DNA of 7,529 nucleotides. It comes from Synergistaceae bacterium (GTDB lineage: Bacteria > Synergistota > Synergistia > Synergistales > Synergistaceae). The stretch's first letter is position 1; each line of letters opens with the position of its first letter. A program made the position numbers and the translations under genes. The stretch is from assembly GCA_012728505.1 (NCBI GenBank), contig JAAYEY010000223.1, forward strand, positions 1 to 7,529, in the 5' to 3' direction. Shown here piece by piece: positions 1 to 4,508 of this stretch. Under the pieces are notes generated by a model. That model ran no database searches. It saw only the letters and a program-made list of their open reading frames with translations, and had not been told where the DNA came from.

Positions 1-983
1 AGTACCGCTATACTGCTTACAGTAGCAGGCAGGGTGTTTAGGAAACGGGATATGTCGAAAGGACGGAAAAGCCGAACTATGAGAAGTCCTACTTTCTCTC
101 CCTTTTGTATCAGCCTGTCGACTGTCTCACGAGCCACTGCCGCACCCGAACCCATTATGATTATTACTCTTTCCGCGTCATCTGCTCCATAATAGTCAAA
201 GAGGTGATATTTGCGGCCTACCTGTTTCGCAAATTTATCCATTGCTTTTTGTGTTATGTCGGGTACTTCTTCATAAAATGGCGTGCTTGCTTCCCTGGAT
301 TGGAAAAATACGTCCGGGTTCTGTGCGGTGCCGCGAATAAAGGGAGAGTCAGGGCTGAGCCTGTTATATCTATGACATCTTACAAGGTCATCGTCTATTA
401 GTGCGCGCATGTCATCATAAGGAATCTCTTCGACTTTCATCTCTTCGTGGCTGGTTCTGAATCCGTCAAAGAAATGGAGCACTGGCACACGACTTTCAAG
501 TGTAGCCATCTGTGCAATCAGAGCCATGTCCATTACTTCCTGGACGGTCGAAGAACAAAGCATCGACCAACCTGTTCCTCTAACTGCCATTACATCGGAG
601 TGATCGCCAAATATCGACAGCGCATTTGTAGCCAGAGTTCTTGCTGAAACATGCATTGCTGTGCTCGTAAGTTCTCCTGCAATTTTGTACATGTTGGGTA
701 TCATTAAGAGAAGTCCCTGTGATGCCGTAAATGTCGTCCCAAGGGCTCCTGCCTGTAAAGCTCCATGATACGCTCCGGAAGCTCCGCCCTCACTCTGCAT
801 TTCCTCAACGTGAGGCACTGTGCCCCAGATATTGGGACGTCCATCTGAGGTCCACTGGTCAGCCCATTCACCCATGTTCGAAGATGGTGTAATGGGATAT
901 ATTGCTATCACTTCATTAACAGCGTGCGCGACGTACGCTGCCGCCTCGTTACCGTCCAGTGTAATCATTTTTTTCTTTGCCAT
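1..983 (-). CDS. nifJ: Pyruvate:ferredoxin (flavodoxin) oxidoreductase, N-terminal part, cut by window edge
   Basis: This is the N-terminal 327 codons of a protein that is normally about 1170-1190 residues. The frame is open to base 1 with no stop or frameshift. The enzyme oxidatively decarboxylates pyruvate to acetyl-CoA and CO2, passing electrons to ferredoxin in the cytoplasm; it is the central pyruvate enzyme of many anaerobes. Visible hallmarks are the YPITPSS thiamine-pyrophosphate/pyruvate segment (residues 29-35), EMQSEGGASGA (61-71), TFTASQGLLLM (84-94), HVSAR with the conserved Arg115, ALSIFGDHSD, HFFDGFRTSHE and RGTAQNPDVFFQ. Together these make domain I. From about residue 265 (KYHLFDYYGADDAERVI, then VRLFRPF) domain II begins. 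The start ATG at 983 has AGGAGG eight bases upstream (992-997 on the plus strand). The C-terminal domains, including the two-[4Fe-4S] ferredoxin-like insert, lie outside the window, so their integrity cannot be judged. Confidence 0.96.
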   Translation of the reverse strand, partial: MAKKKMITLDGNEAAAYVAHAVNEVIAIYPITPSSNMGEWADQWTSDGRPNIWGTVPHVEEMQSEGGASGAYHGALQAGALGTTFTASQGLLLMIPNMYKIAGELTSTAMHVSARTLATNALSIFGDHSDVMAVRGTGWSMLCSSTVQEVMDMALIAQMATLESRVPVLHFFDGFRTSHEEMKVEEIPYDDMRALIDDDLVRCHRYNRLSPDSPFIRGTAQNPDVFFQSREASTPFYEEVPDITQKAMDKFAKQVGRKYHLFDYYGADDAERVIIIMGSGAAVARETVDRLIQKGEKVGLLIVRLFRPFDISRFLNTLPATVSSIAV

Positions 984-1030
984 TGCAGTTGCCTCCTCAT
1001 TTTTCATTGAAAATTCTGACATTAACTATC

Positions 1031-1058
1031 ATTATTCTCAATAATATCAAAGCGTCAA
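1031..1058 (-). promoter_or_regulatory. Probable sigma-70-type promoter for nifJ
   Basis: Read on the minus strand, a TTGACG -35 box (plus coordinates 1053-1058) is followed after 16 bases by an AATAAT -10 box (1031-1036). Each matches the consensus at five of six positions. This predicts a leader of about 40 bases before the nifJ ribosome binding site. The promoter lies downstream of the terminator that ends the preceding minus-strand operon, so nifJ should be transcribed independently. The -10 box is half of a small inverted repeat (ATTATT-CTC-AATAAT, 1031-1045), which may or may not be meaningful in such AT-rich DNA. Confidence 0.6.
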
Positions 1059-1136
1059 TTACTAATTATTACACATAAACAGTAAAAAACATATCAGTAG
1101 TTTGTCCCAGAATAAAAGTAAATGTTTGGTTAGAAC

Positions 1137-1193
1137 AAAAAGAGACCCAGCGATTAATGGCTTCACCTTGCCATTGTAATCGAGAGGGTCCCT
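1137..1193 (-). terminator. Rho-independent terminator after the cyclodeaminase-family gene
   Basis: A long hairpin spans 1141-1193. The outer arms are 8 bp (1141-1148 with 1186-1193, one G-T wobble). The inner arms are 6 bp and 5 bp (CGATTA/TAATCG and ATGGC/GCCAT on the minus strand), separated by a two-base bulge, around an eight-base loop. On the minus strand it is followed directly by a T run (plus-strand A tract at 1137-1141). It sits about 40 bases past the stop codon of the cyclodeaminase-family gene, the expected place for the end of that transcript, and insulates nifJ from read-through. The rest of the 984-1231 gap holds only this and the nifJ promoter. Confidence 0.85.
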
Positions 1194-1231
1194 AGGACTA
1201 TAATTTTTGAGAAACAGTAAATTAGATCAGA

Positions 1232-2221
1232 TTACAGTTTCAACATCGTTCCGGCGTTTTTCTTATTCGCCTTTTCAAGAATCAGTTTTGCAGTCATTAC
1301 GTCATGACTTGCTACACCCATAAATAGACATGTCCTGCGCCCTTCTCTGACCGGCGCAGCCTTTCCTGACAGAACTTCGCCCATGTCCGCATAAATTTCA
1401 TCTGCTAGAGGGTATCCGTTCTGAAAGAAGATTCCGTGTTCCTGTGTCCACAGGTATTGGTTGCGGCTATCACAGACGAAAGCCTTACCCTTATTAACAA
1501 CATCAGCCGAGAATGTTGAGTCGTAATCGCTTGTCATACAGAAAACATCCGTCTTCAGCATGTCTGCTGTTATTGTTCTTTGAGGTTTATCGAGTATTGG
1601 AGCACAAGTTGTAACTACGTCAGCATCTTCACAGGCTTTTTTCACATCACGGCAAACTACGAATTCTACATTCGGGCATACACCCTTCATGGCTTCGATA
1701 AACCTGTCCGCCTGTTCAGGTATCGGATCATAGAGTTTCACTGTTTTGATTTTTGGAAGGACTTCTTTGAACGCACGGAGTGTTATTCTTCCTATGGTTC
1801 CGAGCGCTACAATCGCAACAACTTCAGCATTAGGATCTGCAAAATACTTTGCCCCAACTCCCGCCGCTGCGCCTGTTCTCCATGTCGTCATCCAGTTGCA
1901 ATCCATAATCGCCTTGACAACCCCGGTATCGACATCATTAAGGATAAAGACACCGTTATTGTAGGGCAGCTTCCTTTGTAAATTACTGGGAAAACCGGCC
2001 ACCCATTTTATTCCTGCCATATCAACTTCTCCACCTACCCAGCACGGCATTGCGTGCATATAACAGTCCGGTTTGGGGTGTACTCCAATTTTTGCAGGAA
2101 GCTCAACCTTATTTTCACCGTTGAGTCTCCAGCCTATCTCCACATGGTCCATAACCTCCCTCATCGTTATTCCGAGGGATTCAACATCTGCCTGAGAAAG
2201 AAAACGAACATCGTATGCCAT
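1232..2221 (-). CDS. Ornithine cyclodeaminase / mu-crystallin family protein
   Basis: This encodes a 329-residue cytoplasmic NAD(P)-dependent enzyme of the family that includes ornithine cyclodeaminase (ornithine to L-proline plus ammonia), alanine dehydrogenase of the archaeal type, and pyrroline-2-carboxylate reductase. The family fold is visible: substrate-side motif AGIKWVAGFPSN (69-80, with Lys72), NDVDTG (95-100), WRTGAA (114-119, with Arg115), a Rossmann dinucleotide loop at 139-145, an acidic Asp165 at the end of the second strand (suggesting NAD over NADP), SDYDSTFS (231-238) where the catalytic Asp is expected, and the C-terminal ADMGEVLSGK...GRRTCLFMGVASHD block. The loop reads ALGTIGR where family members usually have GxGxQAR. 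The start is ATG 2221, with AGGAGG ten bases upstream; an upstream in-frame TTG at 2272 has no such site. It follows the rpiR-family gene after 59 bases and probably shares its transcript. Family is sure; the exact reaction is not. Confidence 0.9.
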   Translation of the reverse strand: MAYDVRFLSQADVESLGITMREVMDHVEIGWRLNGENKVELPAKIGVHPKPDCYMHAMPCWVGGEVDMAGIKWVAGFPSNLQRKLPYNNGVFILNDVDTGVVKAIMDCNWMTTWRTGAAAGVGAKYFADPNAEVVAIVALGTIGRITLRAFKEVLPKIKTVKLYDPIPEQADRFIEAMKGVCPNVEFVVCRDVKKACEDADVVTTCAPILDKPQRTITADMLKTDVFCMTSDYDSTFSADVVNKGKAFVCDSRNQYLWTQEHGIFFQNGYPLADEIYADMGEVLSGKAAPVREGRRTCLFMGVASHDVMTAKLILEKANKKNAGTMLKL

Positions 2222-2231
2222 TATAAAAACG

Positions 2232-2237
2232 CCTCCT
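2232..2237 (-). promoter_or_regulatory. Ribosome binding site fixing the cyclodeaminase-family start
   Basis: AGGAGG on the minus strand, ten bases before ATG 2221. It decides against the longer reading from TTG 2272, which would add 17 non-conserved residues and place this site inside the coding region. Confidence 0.8.
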
Positions 2238-2248
2238 GTATTGAATTT

Positions 2249-2262
2249 CCCGGCCTGCCGGG
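2249..2262 (-). other. GC-rich intercistronic hairpin between rpiR-family and cyclodeaminase-family genes
   Basis: A compact perfect inverted repeat, CCCGG-N4-CCGGG (six pairing positions if the loop is read as two bases), lies in the 59-base gap between the two minus-strand genes, 11 bases upstream of the cyclodeaminase ribosome binding site. It stands out in AT-rich surroundings. There is no T run after it on the minus strand, so it does not look like a complete terminator. It may stabilise or help process the downstream message, or act as a weak attenuator. Confidence 0.45.
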
Positions 2263-2280
2263 TATTATGCAAATTTGATA

Positions 2281-3174
2281 TCAGGATATAAAGTCCGGAA
2301 GATTTACGTTTCCGGAAACAAATAATTTTTGTTCGGCGAACAGTTCGTTCCTTGCTTCCATACGCTTTTTGCAGCTATTTTTATCAGACATATAAATACC
2401 GTACAGAATCGAATGTAGAATGGACATCACTGCCGCGCAAGGATCTATAAATGAGACGAATTTTTGCGGTACTATAAAAAGAGGGTCCGAGTATTCGGTT
2501 ATAGGCGAAGAGATAGAATCAGAGACTCCGATTATAGAACAACCTTTTTTGCTAAGAATTTCCAAAATGGTCTGGGTTTTGAGCGGGTATCTAGGAAAAC
2601 TCATCACCAGAGCTACTGCTCCCTTTGGAGCATCCAGCAAAGTGTTTATATCAGAGATATCTGTGTTTTTGACAACCCAAACGTTTTCTTTCATAGTCCC
2701 CAAAAAATACCCTGCGTACTCTGCAAGAAAAGAGTTGCTCCCTGTTCCTACGACGATAACTGCTGGTGCTGCTGCAAGAATTTTTACCGCTTTAGAATAA
2801 TCTCGATTTCTTATAAGCTCATAAGTCTCGTCCATCACTGAACGTTCCATTTCAAAGACAGTATCAAAGAGAGTTATGGGATGACCATTCTTCTTCATTG
2901 AGAATATTTCTAGGGTTCTCGGGGATGACTTCTCTATCGCATCCCTCAAAGCCGTTTTAAGAGATGAGAATCCACAGTATCCGAGAGTTTGAGCAAAGCG
3001 AACCACTGTTCCTTGTCCTGTTTCCGTCAATTTTGCAAGCTCAGCAAGGTTCACATAGGCCAGCGATTTATAATTGGACATGATATAACCACCAACGACC
3101 TTCTGTTTAGGTGACAAAAGATCATATTTAGAGCGTATATTATCAAAAAGGGAAAATTTAGCTTCATCGCTCAT
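2281..3174 (-). CDS. RpiR-family transcriptional regulator (HTH plus SIS domain)
   Basis: This encodes a 297-residue DNA-binding regulator. The N-terminal HTH_6 domain covers about residues 5-80, with the recognition region LAELAKLTETGQGTVVRFAQTLGYCGFSSLK typical of the RpiR/MurR/HexR family. A C-terminal SIS domain (about 130-265) contains VIVVGTGSNSFLAEYAGYFL, VMSFPRYPLKTQTILEIL and GVSDSISSPITEYSD. SIS domains usually bind phosphosugars, but RpiR-type regulators also sit next to amino-acid catabolic genes. The start is taken as ATG 3174, with AGGAG ten bases upstream (3185-3189). A longer in-frame reading from TTG 3252 exists, but it has no ribosome binding site and would run through a good promoter, so I reject it. 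The gene is first in an operon with the cyclodeaminase-family gene and diverges from the racemase gene, so it most likely regulates both, and itself. The ligand is unknown. Confidence 0.92.
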   Translation of the reverse strand: MSDEAKFSLFDNIRSKYDLLSPKQKVVGGYIMSNYKSLAYVNLAELAKLTETGQGTVVRFAQTLGYCGFSSLKTALRDAIEKSSPRTLEIFSMKKNGHPITLFDTVFEMERSVMDETYELIRNRDYSKAVKILAAAPAVIVVGTGSNSFLAEYAGYFLGTMKENVWVVKNTDISDINTLLDAPKGAVALVMSFPRYPLKTQTILEILSKKGCSIIGVSDSISSPITEYSDPLFIVPQKFVSFIDPCAAVMSILHSILYGIYMSDKNSCKKRMEARNELFAEQKLFVSGNVNLPDFIS

Positions 3175-3224
3175 GGAGAATTTTCTCCTATCCTTGATAA
3201 TGTTGGAGTATTTGTACTGTCTAA

Positions 3225-3252
3225 ATATTAGTACCTCTTTTTGATTTGTCAA
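3225..3252 (-). promoter_or_regulatory. Promoter of the rpiR-cyclodeaminase operon
   Basis: On the minus strand there is a perfect TTGACA -35 box (plus coordinates 3247-3252), a 16-base spacer and a TAATAT -10 box (3225-3230, four of six). Transcription would start near 3218, giving a leader of about 45 bases that includes the AGGAG site before ATG 3174. The -35 box lies in the middle of the inverted repeat at 3239-3258, so a protein bound there would block the promoter. Confidence 0.65.
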
Positions 3253-3258
3253 TCAAAA
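3239..3258. promoter_or_regulatory. Inverted repeat over the rpiR -35 box, candidate operator
   Basis: Perfect 8-bp arms TTTTGATT and AATCAAAA are separated by TGTC. The repeat covers the -35 hexamer of the minus-strand promoter. RpiR-family proteins bind palindromic sites as dimers and commonly control their own promoters, so this is a candidate autoregulatory operator. AT-rich composition raises the chance of coincidence. Confidence 0.45.
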
Positions 3259-3271
3259 TATTTCAAATATT
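3257..3271. promoter_or_regulatory. 15-bp perfect palindrome in the divergent control region, candidate operator
   Basis: AATATTT-C-AAATATT is a perfect 7-bp inverted repeat around a single base. It lies between the two divergent promoters: 4 bp upstream of the rpiR-side -35 box and 9 bp upstream of the racemase-side -35 candidate. It overlaps the neighbouring inverted repeat by two bases. The position suits either repression of both promoters or activation of the racemase gene by the adjacent RpiR-family regulator. Confidence 0.5.
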
Positions 3272-3280
3272 GCATAAAGA

Positions 3281-3309
3281 TTGCGAAGACAGATTTATTG
3301 TGATAGCAT
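3281..3309 (+). promoter_or_regulatory. Probable promoter of the racemase gene
   Basis: TTGCGA (3281-3286, four of six) and TAGCAT (3304-3309, four of six) are 17 bases apart. A TG dinucleotide one base before the -10 (3301-3302) gives an extended -10 element, which can compensate for a weak -35. The start site would be near 3316, leaving about 35 bases of leader with the GAGGGG site at 3335-3340. Confidence 0.45.
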
Positions 3310-3351
3310 CTAAATCAATCCAAGTCTATAAAAAGAGGGGCGAATGTCTAA

Positions 3352-4356
3352 ATGAAAATCAGTAAAATGGTAGCCGCAATTGATTCTCACACTTGTGGAG
3401 AACCTACAAGAATAATTATCGGTGGTGCTCCGCTCTTAAAGGGAAAGACCATGTCTGAAAAATGGAAGGATTTTTGCGATAATCATAACGATTTTCGCCG
3501 TTTTATAATGACTGAACCCAGAGGGCATGCAGACATGTTTGGAGCAATAATGGTTCCGCCGATAAACCCAGAAGCACACACAGGAGTTATATTCTGCGAT
3601 TCAGGCGGGAGTGTTGCAATGTGCGGACACGGTTCCATTGGGCTTTCCTCTACGATGGTTAACCTTGGTATGGTACCTGTAACAGAACCGTTCACAGAGG
3701 TTAAACTCGATACTCCTGCAGGACTAGTGACGTTGTCAGTAGAGGTAAAAGACGGCGAGGCTGTATCCGCTACTTTGAAGAACGTACCCTCCTTCGTATT
3801 TGCCAGGGACCTTGATCTCTACATCCCATCGCTGAATAAAACTGTAAAGTTTGATATATCTTTCGGAGGTAATTTTTTTGCAATACTGAACGCCGAGGAT
3901 TTTGGCTTTGAAATCCTCCCGGCTGAAGCTGCGGAAATTACAAAGATGGGGCTGGAAGTTATTGAAGAGGCTAACAAACAGCATAAGGTTCAGCACCCTC
4001 TAATTCCGGAGAACAATAGTGTCCTGTTGGCAGAGTTCGGCATTCATAAAGAAGGACAAAATGCTAAAAATTGTGTTATTTTTGGAGTTAAAAATGTTGA
4101 CAGATCTCCCTGCGGAACAGGAACATGCGCAAAAATGGCCTTGCTTGCATCAAAAGGGGAACTTAAGCCAGGAGAAATATTCCCGCACGAGAGTATTCTG
4201 GGAACTGTCTTCGAAGGTCATTACGAAGAAGGACCCAAAGTCGGCAACTTCGAGTCGGTTCAGCCATATATTAAAGGCGCAGCCAATATCACAGGTTTTA
4301 ACTGGCTCATACAGCAAGACAGCGACGAGCTTCTTCCTGGATTCTTGCTCGGCTGA
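3352..4356 (+). CDS. Proline racemase family protein (probable proline racemase or 4-hydroxyproline epimerase)
   Basis: This encodes a full-length 334-residue cytoplasmic enzyme, the usual size for cofactor-independent proline racemases. Conserved blocks are IDSHTCGEPTR (10-20), EPRGHADMFGA (55-65), the first catalytic site MCGHG with Cys91, FDISFGGNFFAI (167-178), the second site DRSPCGTGTCA with Cys254, ESILGTVFEG (280-289) and ITGFN (313-317). Retaining both cysteines argues for two-base racemisation of proline or epimerisation of 4-hydroxyproline; trans-3-hydroxyproline dehydratases replace the second cysteine with threonine. The FGGNFFAI segment resembles, from memory, the clostridial and trypanosomal proline racemases more than hydroxyproline epimerases. 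D-proline is the substrate of proline reductase in Stickland fermentation. The start ATG follows GAGGGG (3335-3340) with an 11-base spacer. The gene diverges from the rpiR-cyclodeaminase operon and ends in its own terminator. The exact substrate is not settled by sequence. Confidence 0.93.
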   Translation: MKISKMVAAIDSHTCGEPTRIIIGGAPLLKGKTMSEKWKDFCDNHNDFRRFIMTEPRGHADMFGAIMVPPINPEAHTGVIFCDSGGSVAMCGHGSIGLSSTMVNLGMVPVTEPFTEVKLDTPAGLVTLSVEVKDGEAVSATLKNVPSFVFARDLDLYIPSLNKTVKFDISFGGNFFAILNAEDFGFEILPAEAAEITKMGLEVIEEANKQHKVQHPLIPENNSVLLAEFGIHKEGQNAKNCVIFGVKNVDRSPCGTGTCAKMALLASKGELKPGEIFPHESILGTVFEGHYEEGPKVGNFESVQPYIKGAANITGFNWLIQQDSDELLPGFLLG

Positions 4357-4394
4357 GTTTTTCAAGGGATACGTAAGACGAAAACGACACTAAA

Positions 4395-4435
4395 AGATAG
4401 GACCGGTTTTATTTTTATCTAAACCGGTCCTGTCT
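4395..4435 (+). terminator. Hairpin terminator after the racemase gene
   Basis: There is a strong stem: 11 bp perfect (AGGACCGGTTT at 4399-4409 with AAACCGGTCCT at 4421-4431), extendable to 15 bp with one T-G wobble, around an 11-base A/T-rich loop. It begins 39 bases past the racemase stop codon. The plus-strand tail is T-rich but interrupted. The minus-strand side also carries a short T run, so it could work in both directions. It closes the racemase/cyclodeaminase module on the right. Confidence 0.8.
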
Positions 4436-4465
4436 TGTCTTAATTTATCTTTAATTTGGTATAGT
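4435..4465 (+). promoter_or_regulatory. Tentative promoter of the mechanosensitive channel gene
   Basis: TATAGT (4460-4465, five of six to the -10 consensus) lies 44 bases before the start codon. The best upstream partner is TTGTCT (4435-4440), but the 19-base spacing is long. The -10 box falls in a symmetric stretch, GTATAG-N8-CTATAC (4459-4478). The call rests mainly on the -10 box and on the terminator just upstream. Confidence 0.3.
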
Positions 4466-4508
4466 TATACATCTATACAAATTCGAACCTTAATGCGGGG
4501 GGACCTAC

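Noticed and set aside
105..1044. Three plus-strand open frames (105-401, 447-647, 820-1044)
   Set aside because: They are antisense to nifJ, have no ribosome binding sites, and give cysteine-rich or low-complexity proteins typical of shadow frames; the minus strand has unbroken PFOR sequence.
2222..2272. Longer N-terminus for the cyclodeaminase-family protein from TTG 2272
   Set aside because: It lacks a ribosome binding site, adds non-conserved residues, and runs through the GC hairpin and the AGGAGG site that serves ATG 2221.
3175..3252. Longer N-terminus for the RpiR-family protein from TTG 3252
   Set aside because: It lacks a ribosome binding site and would contain the TTGACA/TAATAT promoter; ATG 3174 gives the normal family N-terminus.
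3327..3332. TATAAA as a -10 box for the racemase gene
   Set aside because: It is only 20 bases before the start codon; transcription from it would begin at or inside the ribosome binding site, and no suitable -35 lies 16-18 bases upstream.
4019..4393. Plus-strand frame of 124 codons overlapping the racemase 3' end
   Set aside because: It is a shadow frame of the well-conserved racemase; no ribosome binding site and no recognisable protein.
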